Assembly (NCBI GenBank): GCA_030688605.1
Contig: JAUYJB010000039.1
Span: 1 to 49,850, forward strand
Source of the DNA: Hyphomicrobiales bacterium
GTDB lineage: Bacteria; Pseudomonadota; Alphaproteobacteria; Rhizobiales; NORP267
Reading direction: 5' to 3'
Length of the DNA stretch: 49,850 bases
Part shown: positions 39,654-49,193 of the stretch, piece by piece
Numbering within the stretch: the first letter of the stretch is position 1
Layout of the letters: every line of letters starts with the position of its first letter
Position numbers and translations under genes: made by a program
The notes under the pieces: generated by a model
Database searches by the model: none
Seen by the model: the letters and a program-made list of their open reading frames with translations, nothing else
What the model was told of the DNA's origin: nothing

Positions 39654-39700
39654 ACCCCCACCCGGCCCTGCGGGCCGACCTCCCCCTTGCTGGGGGAGGT
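39654..39700 (-). repeat. Palindromic terminal repeat R2 of the DUF559 cassette
   Basis: It has ACCCCCACCC facing the gene and two hairpins: CGGCCC-tgc-GGGCCG (39663-39677) and a 9-base-pair stem (39678-39686 with 39692-39700, loop TTGCT). The outer hairpin and the G-rich inner end match R1 in inverted orientation. R1 lacks the middle hairpin. Confidence 0.8.
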
Positions 39701-39718
39701 TCTTCCAGTGTCTCCCGA

Positions 39719-39739
39719 CACGCTCACCGATCGACCTCC
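39719..39739. repeat. Direct repeat, nuoD-side copy
   Basis: On the minus strand this reads GGAGGTCGA-T-CGGTGAGCGTG, one mismatch from 39213-39233. It encodes the last residues of NuoD (EVDR) and its TGA stop. Confidence 0.8.
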
Positions 39740-40914
39740 CCGAAGACGATATCGATGGTGGCGATAATCGCCGTCATGTCGGCCAGCATGTGGCCCTTGC
39801 TGAGGAAGTGGATCGCCTGCAGATGCGGGAAGCCGGGCGCGCGGATCTTGCAGCGGTAGGGCCTGTTGCTGCCGTCGGAGACCAGATAGACGCCGAATTC
39901 GCCCTTCGGCGCCTCGACGGCGGCGTACACTTCGCCCTCCGGCACCCGGTAGCCCTCGGTATAGAGCTTGAAGTGGTGGATCAGCGCCTCCATGGAGCGC
40001 TTCATCTCGCCGCGCTTGGGCGGCACGATCTTGTGGTCGGGGTGGGAGACCGGCCCCGCCCCTTCCGGCGAGTTCAGCTTGTCGATGCATTGGCGCATGA
40101 TGCGGATCGACTGGCGCATCTCTTCCAGGCGAATCAGATAGCGGTCGTAGCAGTCGCCGTTTTTGCCGACCGGGATGTCGAAGTCGAGCTCGGAATAGCA
40201 CTCATAGGGCTGCGCCCGGCGCAGGTCCCAAGCGGCGCCCGAGCCGCGCACCATGACGCCGGAAAATCCCCGCGCCCAAGCCTCGTCGAGCTTGATGACG
40301 CCGATATCGACGTTGCGCTGCTTGAAGATGCGGTTGTCGGTGAGCAGCACCTCGATTTCGTCGACCGCCTTCAGGAACGGATCGCAGAATTCGCCGATAT
40401 CGTCGACGAGCTTCTGCGGCAGGTCCTGATGCACCCCGCCGGGTCGGAAATAGGCGGCGTGCAGGCGCGCCCCGGAGGCGCGCTCATAGAAGATCATCAG
40501 CTTCTCGCGTTCCTCATAGCCCCACAGCGGCGGGGTCAGCGCGCCGACATCGAGCGCGAGCGAGGCGATATTGAGGAGATGCGACAGCAGCCGGCCGATC
40601 TCCGAATAGAGCACGCGGATGAGCTGGCCGCGCTTGGGCACGGTGATGCCGAGCAGCCTTTCCACGGCGAGCGCAAAAGCGTGCTCCTGGTTCATCGGCG
40701 CCCAATAGTCGAGCCGGTCGAAATACGGAATGGCCTGCAAATAGGTCTTGTGCTCGATCAGCTTCTCGGTGCCCCGGTGCAACAGGCCGATATGCGGGTC
40801 GCACCGCTCGATGACCTCGCCGTCGAGTTCCATCAGCATGCGCAGCACGCCGTGGGCCGAGGGGTGCTGCGGGCCAAAATTGATGGTGAAGTTGCGGATT
40901 TCGGCCTCAGCCAC
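39724..40914 (-). CDS. nuoD: NADH-quinone oxidoreductase subunit D
   Basis: A 396-residue 49-kDa-type subunit of the quinone pocket, related to NiFe-hydrogenase large subunits. Conserved blocks are [42 protein letters not shown] with the His loop, and the C-terminal [10 protein letters not shown]. The C-terminal Asp-Arg end typical of NuoD is intact although the stop lies within the direct repeat next to the inserted cassette. NuoC is separate and not fused. Confidence 0.97.
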   Translation of the reverse strand: MAEAEIRNFTINFGPQHPSAHGVLRMLMELDGEVIERCDPHIGLLHRGTEKLIEHKTYLQAIPYFDRLDYWAPMNQEHAFALAVERLLGITVPKRGQLIRVLYSEIGRLLSHLLNIASLALDVGALTPPLWGYEEREKLMIFYERASGARLHAAYFRPGGVHQDLPQKLVDDIGEFCDPFLKAVDEIEVLLTDNRIFKQRNVDIGVIKLDEAWARGFSGVMVRGSGAAWDLRRAQPYECYSELDFDIPVGKNGDCYDRYLIRLEEMRQSIRIMRQCIDKLNSPEGAGPVSHPDHKIVPPKRGEMKRSMEALIHHFKLYTEGYRVPEGEVYAAVEAPKGEFGVYLVSDGSNRPYRCKIRAPGFPHLQAIHFLSKGHMLADMTAIIATIDIVFGEVDR

Positions 40915-40929
40915 GGGTGAGCTCCATGG

Positions 40930-41532
40930 TCATCGGCTCGCCTTCTCGTCGCCGGGCAGCAGATAGTCCGGCCCTTCCCAGGGGCTGAGGAAGTCGAAGC
41001 TGCGCAATTCCTGCTCCAGCCTCACGGGCTCGTAGACGACCCGCTTGAGCTCGTCGTCGTAACGCACCTCGACAAAGCCGGTGAGCGGGAAGTCCTTCCG
41101 CAGCGGATGGCCCTCGAAGCCGTAGTCGGTGAGAATCCGCCGCAGGTCCGGATGGCCGGAAAACAGGATGCCGTAAAGGTCAAAGGCCTCGCGCTCGTAC
41201 CAGTCGGCGGCGGGAAACAGGGAGACCACGCTTGCCACGGGCTCCGTGTCGTCGGTCACCAGCTTGACGCGGATGCGCTGATTCTGCACCGGAGACAACA
41301 GATGATAGACGACGTCGAATCGCTTCTCGCGGCCGGGATAATCGACGCCGCAGATATCGATCAGGCAATCGAACTGGCAACTCGTGTCGTCGCGCAGGAA
41401 CTTGAGCACCTTGAGGATGGCCGCCGCGCTCACCGACACGGTCAGCTCGCCATGGGCCACCGTGTACGCGGCGACGTCGCCGCCCAAGGCCGTTTTGATG
41501 TATTCGCCGAGTTCCTTCAGCGTCTCGTCCAT
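40930..41532 (-). CDS. nuoC: NADH-quinone oxidoreductase subunit C
   Basis: A 200-residue 30-kDa-type subunit of the connecting module, assisting NuoD and NuoB. The signature ERFAFDLYG-like block reads [40 protein letters not shown] and is complete. ATG at 41532; 15 bases separate it from nuoD. Confidence 0.97.
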   Translation of the reverse strand: MDETLKELGEYIKTALGGDVAAYTVAHGELTVSVSAAAILKVLKFLRDDTSCQFDCLIDICGVDYPGREKRFDVVYHLLSPVQNQRIRVKLVTDDTEPVASVVSLFPAADWYEREAFDLYGILFSGHPDLRRILTDYGFEGHPLRKDFPLTGFVEVRYDDELKRVVYEPVRLEQELRSFDFLSPWEGPDYLLPGDEKASR

Positions 41533-41571
41533 AGCGGGGTTCCGGGGCCTTGCAATGGTGTGCCGGGCCGA

Positions 41572-42150
41572 TCAGCGTTCGATTGTCCCAGTGCGGCGGA
41601 TCTTCTTTTGCAGCAAGAGAACGCCATAAAGCAGCGCCTCGGCGGTCGGCGGGCAGCCAGGCACGTAGATGTCCACCGGCACGACCCGGTCGCAGCCGCG
41701 CACCACCGAGTAGGAATAGTGATAGTAGCCGCCGCCATTGGCGCAACTGCCCATGGAGATGACGTAGCGCGGCTCCGGCATCTGGTCGTAGACCTTGCGG
41801 AAGGCCGGCGCCATCTTGTTGGTCAGCGTGCCGGCGACGATGATCACGTCGGACTGTCGGGGGCTCGCGCGCGGGGCAAAGCCGAACCGCTCGCAGTCAT
41901 AGCGCGGCATCGCCATCTGGATCATTTCGACCGCGCAGCAGGCCAGCCCGAATGTCATCCACATCAGTGAGCCGGTCCGCGCCCAGGTGATCAATTCATC
42001 CGTCGAGGTGACGATGAAGCCCTTGTCGGCCAGCCCCGCGTCGACCTCGGTAAAGAAGGTATCCTCGGCATCAGCCGGAACGGCGTGCGGATCGAGCAGC
42101 TTCTTGGCCGGGGGCGCAACTCCCGGCCGCGACATATAGCCTAGTCCCAT
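41572..42150 (-). CDS. nuoB: NADH-quinone oxidoreductase subunit B
   Basis: A 192-residue subunit holding the terminal 4Fe-4S cluster N2 that reduces quinone. Ligands are the tandem cysteines in GLACCAVEM, and the cysteines in GSCANGGG and [10 protein letters not shown]. It starts with MGLGYMSRP at 42150 and overlaps the nuoA stop by ten bases. Confidence 0.97.
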   Translation of the reverse strand: MGLGYMSRPGVAPPAKKLLDPHAVPADAEDTFFTEVDAGLADKGFIVTSTDELITWARTGSLMWMTFGLACCAVEMIQMAMPRYDCERFGFAPRASPRQSDVIIVAGTLTNKMAPAFRKVYDQMPEPRYVISMGSCANGGGYYHYSYSVVRGCDRVVPVDIYVPGCPPTAEALLYGVLLLQKKIRRTGTIER

Positions 42151-42506
42151 TCCAACGCTCCCTTACGCCATTCGTAAACGAAGCCGATGGTCAGAACGCC
42201 CAGAAACACCATCATCGACCAGAAGCCGAACCAGCCGACCGCCTTGAACGCGGCGGCCCAGGGAAACAGGAAGGCAACCTCAAGATCGAAAATGATGAAC
42301 AAGATGGCGACCAGATAGAAGCGCACGTCGAACTTCATGCGCGCATCGTCGAAGGCGTTGAAGCCGCACTCATAGGCCGACAGCTTTTCCGGGTCGGGCT
42401 GCTTGTAGGCGACCAGGAACGGCGCGACCAGCAGTGCCAGCGCAATAACCAAGGCGACGCCGATGAAAATGACGATTGGCAGATAGTCGATTACCAGGTC
42501 GTGCAT
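42141..42506 (-). CDS. nuoA: NADH-quinone oxidoreductase subunit A
   Basis: A 121-residue three-helix membrane subunit and first gene of the operon. The conserved loop [43 protein letters not shown] is complete, including the Cys that reports active/deactive state in related enzymes. ATG at 42506 has AAGGG eight bases upstream. The operon promoter should lie in the gap just upstream. Confidence 0.97.
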   Translation of the reverse strand: MHDLVIDYLPIVIFIGVALVIALALLVAPFLVAYKQPDPEKLSAYECGFNAFDDARMKFDVRFYLVAILFIIFDLEVAFLFPWAAAFKAVGWFGFWSMMVFLGVLTIGFVYEWRKGALEWD

Positions 42507-42620
42507 TCAAAACCCTTGGCAAGAACTCCGAGCCGCCCTCAGCTGCGCCCGGCCTGGCAGTACCCCGACCGCCGCCTACACGTTGCGCCAGATCGAGCCG
42601 CGGCGCAACCCGTCCGCCCG

Positions 42621-42680
42621 TTGCCGGACAACCCGATTTGACCCACTCGATCGATCCCTTTTGACCGGACAATGCTCTAG
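42621..42680 (+). repeat. Dispersed intergenic repeat, copy B
   Basis: It aligns with 186-244 over about 60 bases, both ending in GCTCTAG. It contains GCCGGACAA and ACCGGACAA near its two ends, so it has some internal repetition. It lies 115 to 174 bases upstream of the nuoA start, so it may be close to the nuo promoter. Confidence 0.5.
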
Positions 42681-43512
42681 CGCAGGGCCGCCGGCTAGGC
42701 AAGCGAGCCTACCCTCCGAAGCGGCAGATTCGGCTGCGCCCATGCGTCGCAACCGATGCTAGGACATCCGCCGGTTAAATGGCCGGATCTATGGAATGTG
42801 GAATGAAATGACGGCGCATCGCGTTGCAGCGCGAATAACTCAGCGAATCGGCGATACCTGATCCCCGCGTCACGATCGCTTCGACATGCGGATCTTGCCT
42901 TCGCTCCTCCTGGCGGCTTTCCCGCCATCCGATGACAAATGGTGGCATCTCGTTAACTGCCTCCCGAAAATCGAATTAATATGTTAAATTATGAGCCGAT
43001 AATAGATGCAACACCGCAGCCGGACGGATATAGGCGGTGAGTCAAAACGGACGCGGGCATGTTCGAACGTATATTCTGTCGTCATGTCGACAGCGTAATC
43101 CATATCGTGCGCCGGGGAGAAAGACACACGTTTCTGAAGCAGGCTGTCGACGAATACGGCATGATCGGTGGCGTTCAGGCAGAACAGAGTGCAGGTGCGA
43201 TCGGTCTGGTGGCCGAAGGAGCGGCATATGTGCCGACGCGTTCGGGCACATGACAGGTTCGGTCGAGTGCGCGCCAAGTCCGGTTGGGTGCGCGGTTCAG
43301 GCGTAAGGAGAACCCGGCGCGGGCGTAGGATCAGTGCCGCGCGGGTGGCGCGGTTGTTGGCCAGAATGTTTCAACTTGGCCACGCACTGGAATCAGCAAT
43401 GCGCCTGCCCTTGCTGCAACCGCCGTTGCGGCCGAATGACGAATTTCCTCGCAATGGCCACGATGTCCAGACTGAATTGAACAAAATAGGCTATACGAGG
43501 TAAACACGAGAT

Positions 43513-43599
43513 GCGAAGCGCCTCGGCAACGCCACACCAAGGCGGCCGAGAAGTCCTGTCCGGCACTTGGGGAGATGGGCAACCATCTCCCACTTTTTT
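43513..43599 (+). ncRNA. Candidate intergenic small RNA
   Basis: This RNA candidate of about 87 bases has two strong hairpins. The first pairs CTCGGC (43522-43527) with GCCGAG (43545-43550) and CGCC with GGCG inside it, leaving a loop ACACCAA. The second is a terminator: 43570-43578 pairs with 43583-43591 around a GCAA loop and is followed by a T run. A possible promoter is TTGAAC at 43477 with TAAACA 18 bases after it. The exact 5' end is a guess, and no known RNA family is recognised. Confidence 0.5.
43570..43599 (+). terminator. Strong Rho-independent terminator on the plus strand
   Basis: A 9-base-pair stem GGGAGATGG/CCATCTCCC with a GCAA tetraloop is followed by CACTTTTTT-like sequence. 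No plus-strand protein gene lies upstream, which supports a small RNA. Confidence 0.8.
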
Positions 43600-43917
43600 G
43601 AATTCTTTCCGAGCCGGGAGTCCGGTGGGATTCGCGCGGATCTGCCCTATGGAAATACGTCGTCCTTTATGCGAGCGGTTAAGCAACGCCAGTATTGAGA
43701 AAGTGGCGGATAGCAGTTCTATTTCCGCTTGGATGACATATACCAAGGCGCGAAACGATCAATAAAGTAATGTGAAAGACGAGGATACAGGCCCGGAGGG
43801 CCTTGCAGTTCGCCGGAGCCTTGGAGCTTCATACGCCGGCGGCTGGTCCCGGCGGCAGGGCTGATCTATCATGCGGCCCGCCGGCGCCGGGCCGGTTGCA
43901 GGCGGGGGAGGGATTGC

Positions 43918-44319
43918 GTGAGCCCTGTAGACGGCGCGCGGATCATGATCGAGGCAGGGGCCGGAGAGCTGATCGACAAGATCACGATCCTGCGGATCAA
44001 GACCGAGCGCATGACCGACGCCACCAAGCTTGTCAACATCCGGCGCGAACTCGACATGCTGCGGCGCGCGCGTGCGCGCAGCCTGCCGGCGAGCGCCGAG
44101 CTCGACCACCTTGAGGAAGAGCTCAAACGCATCAACCAAGCCTTGTGGGACATCGAGGACGACATCCGCCGCTGCGAGCGGACGGGTGAGTTCGGCGATC
44201 GGTTCGTGCGGTTGGCCCGCTCCGTCTACAAGCAGAATGACCGCCGTTCCGCCTTGAAACGGCGCATCAACGCGCTGACCGGCGCGCGCATCGTCGAGGA
44301 AAAATCCTACGCTCCCTGA
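43918..44319 (+). CDS. DUF6165 family protein
   Basis: A 133-residue protein, largely helical and charged. The opening block IEAGAGELIDKITILRIKTERM and the repeated heptad-like helices (RRELDMLRRAR, DHLEEELKRINQALWDIEDDIRRCE) match DUF6165. GTG at 43918 is chosen because GGGAGGGA precedes it; an ATG nine codons later is possible. Its last 13 bases overlap the end of the convergent glycosyltransferase gene. Members often lie beside surface-polysaccharide genes, suggesting a related role, but function is unknown. Confidence 0.8.
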   Translation: MSPVDGARIMIEAGAGELIDKITILRIKTERMTDATKLVNIRRELDMLRRARARSLPASAELDHLEEELKRINQALWDIEDDIRRCERTGEFGDRFVRLARSVYKQNDRRSALKRRINALTGARIVEEKSYAP

Positions 44320-45254
44320 TCAAGTTCCGCGCGAACGGCGGCATAGACCGTCTCCACGGTCAAGGTCCTCAGGTCGGGGACCTCGATGACCTTGAAGCGG
44401 CGATCGATGCACGTGACGGCCGCCGTAGGCGTACCGTAGAGCGCCAGTCCCCTGGCTCCGGCGTGGGCGGCCAGATGCGTCGGCCCGGTATCGTTGCCGA
44501 CCACGAAGCGCGCCCGTATGGCGAGCCCGGCGAGCTTGAAGAAATCGACCGGCGCGCCATTGTCCAACAGCATGATGCCCGGAATGGCGCGGCACAGATC
44601 GAGTTCGTCCGATCCCGGAGCGGTAATGACCTGATGGCCCTCGGCGAGGAGCCGGCGCGCAAGCGCGGCGTAACCGGGCCATCGTTTTTGCGGATGCCGG
44701 GCAGCGCTTCCCGGAACGAGCAGAATGAATCCATCGCTGACACCCGCCTGCTCCAAAATCCCGCTTGGGTCGTCGGCCATCCACGAGACGTCGGGCCGGC
44801 CGGCATGGGCGACCTTCAGGCCAGCCTCGGCAAGTTGCCCGGCCAGCCGGTCGAGGACCGGGATCCGTTCCGGATTGGCGGCAGTATATGGATGGCTGCA
44901 GCCGGCTGCCTTTCCCGACCAGGGCGTTCGGGGCAACATGAAGCGACGGTAGAACCGGGTCCGGCCGCTGTTCTGCAGGTCGTAGACCATGTCGTAGCCG
45001 CCGGCGCGAAGCCGCCGCCTGAGATCGAGAAGCGGCCCCAGCGCGATACGCGGCGCGCGCGGGTCGATTTCTACGGCATCGACGAAGGGGCAACGCTCCA
45101 TGATCCGCTCGTAGGCGGGCGTTGTGAGGGCGGTGATCCGGGCATTCGGATGATTGGCCCTTATGTCGCGCAGCGCGCCTGCGGACAGGATCACATCCCC
45201 GAACGCACCCAGCTTGATGACCAGTATCCCGTGCGCGGCGATCTTCATCGGCAT
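44307..45254 (-). CDS. Glycosyltransferase family 9 (heptosyltransferase-like)
   Basis: A 315-residue GT-B enzyme related to ADP-heptose:LPS heptosyltransferases, acting on the cytoplasmic face of the inner membrane. The N-terminal ILVIKLGAFGDVILS block, PGSAARHPQKRWPGYAALARRL, and the late VGNDTGPTHLAAHAGARGLALYG nucleotide-sugar motif are present. The sugar and acceptor cannot be told from sequence. It begins downstream of the tRNA-Asp gene on the same strand. Confidence 0.88.
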   Translation of the reverse strand: MPMKIAAHGILVIKLGAFGDVILSAGALRDIRANHPNARITALTTPAYERIMERCPFVDAVEIDPRAPRIALGPLLDLRRRLRAGGYDMVYDLQNSGRTRFYRRFMLPRTPWSGKAAGCSHPYTAANPERIPVLDRLAGQLAEAGLKVAHAGRPDVSWMADDPSGILEQAGVSDGFILLVPGSAARHPQKRWPGYAALARRLLAEGHQVITAPGSDELDLCRAIPGIMLLDNGAPVDFFKLAGLAIRARFVVGNDTGPTHLAAHAGARGLALYGTPTAAVTCIDRRFKVIEVPDLRTLTVETVYAAVRAELDQGA

Positions 45255-45397
45255 GGGAGTGCATCATGCATCGCCGTTCTGCGCCGGACAATCCCGCGGC
45301 CGGGCAAGCCTTGGAGCCCTCCGCCCGGCCCGGGCAGAGGCTGGAAAATCGATCCCACGGGGTCCGATCGGAAGCGGCAGTAGTGGAGAACGAAGGC

Positions 45398-45474
45398 TGG
45401 CGGGAGTGACGGGACTCGAACCCGCGGCCTCTGGCGTGACAGGCCAGCGCTCTAACCAACTGAGCTACACCCCC
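45398..45474 (-). tRNA. tRNA-Asp (GUC)
   Basis: A 77-base cloverleaf with a 7-base-pair acceptor stem (GGGGGTG with CACTCCC, one G-T pair), D-arm AGCTCAGTTGGTTAGAGC, anticodon loop CTGTCAC giving GTC, T-arm GGGTTCGAGTCCC and encoded CCA. It lies downstream of tRNA-Val on the same strand and is probably cotranscribed. Confidence 0.97.
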
Positions 45475-45589
45475 TATCGCCGGCGCGCCTTCGGGCCCGG
45501 GCGAGCGGTGGCGTTCATGTACGCACGGCCCTGTTGCAAGTCAAGCGACCGAATCCGGCCCGCCGAGCCGAAGCTCGAAGAGTGCCGGC

Positions 45590-45665
45590 TGGTGGGCGGT
45601 GAGAGACTCGAACTCCCGACATCCACGGTGTAAACGTGGCGCTCTACCAGCTGAGCTAACCGCCC
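45590..45665 (-). tRNA. tRNA-Val (UAC)
   Basis: A 76-base cloverleaf with a 7-base-pair acceptor stem (GGGCGGT with ACCGCCC), anticodon loop TTTACAC giving TAC, T-arm GAGTTCGAGTCTC and encoded CCA. The hupB-tRNA-nuo context is common in Hyphomicrobiales. Confidence 0.97.
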
Positions 45666-45677
45666 CTTACACCCGCG

Positions 45678-45706
45678 GATTTACGCACTCGCACGCGACA
45701 ACGCAA
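45678..45706 (-). promoter_or_regulatory. Candidate promoter of the tRNA-Val/Asp genes
   Basis: On the minus strand, TTGCGT (45701-45706) and TAAATC (45678-45683) are separated by exactly 17 bases. Initiation would fall a few bases before the tRNA-Val 5' end at 45665. The IS481-type remnant's target site ends just four bases above the -35 element. Confidence 0.6.
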
Positions 45707-45715
45707 GGCGCTAGA

Positions 45716-45950
45716 TGTGAGCTTTCATTAGGTTGTCCATCCGGTCCTGAGCGAGGAAGCTGAGGTTGCAAGACTTCAGTGATTCCTTGGAGGACCGGAT
45801 GAACATCCATAAGAATGCCCGTCTGACGCCGCTCGGTCGAGAGCGGATAGCGATGCAGGTGCTGGGCGGGGAGACGCCGGAGGCCGCCGCCATCGGCCCG
45901 GACCACGCCCCGGGCTTGCATGGCCGGCCCCGATCCTGGAGCGGCTTATG
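45716..45950 (+). pseudogene. Left-end remnant of an IS481-family element with truncated transposase
   Basis: It begins with TGTGAGCTTTCATTAGGTTG, close to the left ends of IS481-family elements, immediately after GCTAGA, the NCTAGN target these elements use. A frame from ATG at 45799 reads MNIHKNARLTPLGRERIAM, the typical IS481 transposase N-terminus. It loses similarity after about 35 residues and stops at 45949-45951. The catalytic DDE domain and right end are absent, so it is a dead fragment. The right boundary is approximate. Confidence 0.8.
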
Positions 45951-45961
45951 ACTCGGACAGA

Positions 45962-45990
45962 GGGCCCCGCGCGCGGAGCGCGCGGGGCCC
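45962..45990 (-). terminator. Hairpin downstream of hupB
   Basis: A perfect 12-base-pair GC-only stem (45962-45973 with 45979-45990, five-base loop) lies 28 bases past the hupB stop. On the minus strand no U-tract follows (TCTGTCCG), so it is an imperfect intrinsic terminator or an mRNA-stabilising hairpin. Confidence 0.6.
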
Positions 45991-46017
45991 ACCGAAAAAG
46001 TCAATCAAATCGCGGAG

Positions 46018-46293
46018 TTAGCGGTTTACCGCTTCCTTCAGCGCCTTGCCCGGGCGGAATTTCGGCGCCCTAGACGCCGGAATGTGGATCACCGCGCCCG
46101 TGCGCGGATTGCGCCCCATGGAGGCTGCGCGATTTGCGACAACGAAATTGCCGAAGCCGACAATGCGGACCTCGTCCCCACCTCTCAAAGCTGTCTCGAT
46201 TTCGGCGAAGGTTGCCTCGACAGCGTCGGCCGCGGCGGACTTCGACATATTGGTCTTGTTCGCAACGCGGGCAATCAGCTCGTTCTTGTTCAC
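46018..46293 (-). CDS. hupB: DNA-binding protein HU
   Basis: A 91-residue nucleoid protein that bends DNA. GTG at 46293 is chosen because GAGGG precedes it by eight bases and the family starts as (V/M)NKNELI; the frame is open further up. The GFGNFVVANRAASMGRNPRTGAVIHIPASRAPKFRPGKALKEAVN arm and tail is complete. It lies downstream of lon with its own intergenic region. Confidence 0.96.
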   Translation of the reverse strand: MNKNELIARVANKTNMSKSAAADAVEATFAEIETALRGGDEVRIVGFGNFVVANRAASMGRNPRTGAVIHIPASRAPKFRPGKALKEAVNR

Positions 46294-46438
46294 GGCGATT
46301 CCCTCTTTCTGATTGACGTTCAAGTGATTCGCTAAACGCGGTACCGTACCATATGGTCACTGCAAAAACCGAGGAATCGCAAGCTTTTTCTGCCAATGTG
46401 GCGGAGGCTTAAGAGACGGTCAACCAGGCCAAGCGCGT

Positions 46439-46459
46439 CGGGCGGCTCGCGGCCGCCCG
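46439..46459 (-). terminator. Hairpin downstream of lon
   Basis: An 8-base-pair GC stem (46439-46446 with 46452-46459, loop TCGCG) lies 35 bases past the lon stop. It has no U-tract on the minus strand, so termination would be weak or Rho-assisted. The 200 bases between hupB and lon otherwise hold the hupB promoter. Confidence 0.45.
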
Positions 46460-46493
46460 ATTCGTCAGTGCCAGTTTGGTCCGTGAAAGACGA

Positions 46494-48929
<2,436 letters not shown>

Positions 48930-49102
48930 CTGCAAAATATCCTTTTCTTGGCCCGTGGGCACCGCACCGCAGCCGATCAGTGCCCCGTCGAGGGCTGCTC
49001 GCGCTTGACCCCTGAACGAGACTGACCGGTACCAACGCCATTTGATCCTTAGAGAACCAAACTCGGCCTCATCGGCGGTGGGTCGGATTTTCCGCTCACC
49101 GC

Positions 49103-49132
49103 ATAGTTGGCCCTTTACAGGCGAAACTTCAA
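49103..49132 (-). promoter_or_regulatory. Candidate lon promoter
   Basis: On the minus strand, TTGAAG (preceded by C, giving a sigma-32-like CTTGAA) and AACTAT lie 18 bases apart, about 175 bases upstream of the lon ATG. Lon is commonly heat-shock controlled, which fits, but the match is moderate. Confidence 0.3.
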
Positions 49133-49193
49133 GCCGGCGGCGGCAAAACCCGTCGATGCCGTTGTAACCCGGCCACATTCCGGCCCGACACCC

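Larger units (their letters stand above)
39234..39718. mobile_element. Putative DUF559 mobile cassette in the nuoD/nuoE junction
   Basis: A 485-base segment holds the DUF559 gene and two inverted, palindrome-rich ends (39242-39277 and 39654-39700). It is bracketed by a 21-base direct repeat. Removing it together with one repeat copy restores a nuoD-nuoE junction in which the nuoD TGA overlaps the nuoE GTG. No transposase is encoded, so the nuclease itself or a trans-acting enzyme would be needed to move it. Mobility is inferred from structure. Confidence 0.6.
42507..43917. other. Non-coding gap of about 1.4 kb upstream of nuoA
   Basis: No open frame here matches a family I know. A 64-residue plus-strand frame at 43059-43253 is unsupported. 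The gap holds the nuo promoter region, one copy of the dispersed repeat (42621-42680), an AT-rich patch around 42970-43010, and a compact structured small-RNA candidate ending in a strong terminator near 43600. Confidence 0.55.

Noticed and set aside
39242-39700. The repeated palindromes read as a CRISPR array or an attenuator
   Set aside because: There are only two copies, in inverted rather than direct orientation, with a protein gene between them and no spacers or cas genes.
43059-43253. A 64-residue plus-strand frame in the gap upstream of nuoA
   Set aside because: No ribosome binding site of note, no recognised family and no operon partner, so it cannot be supported as a gene.
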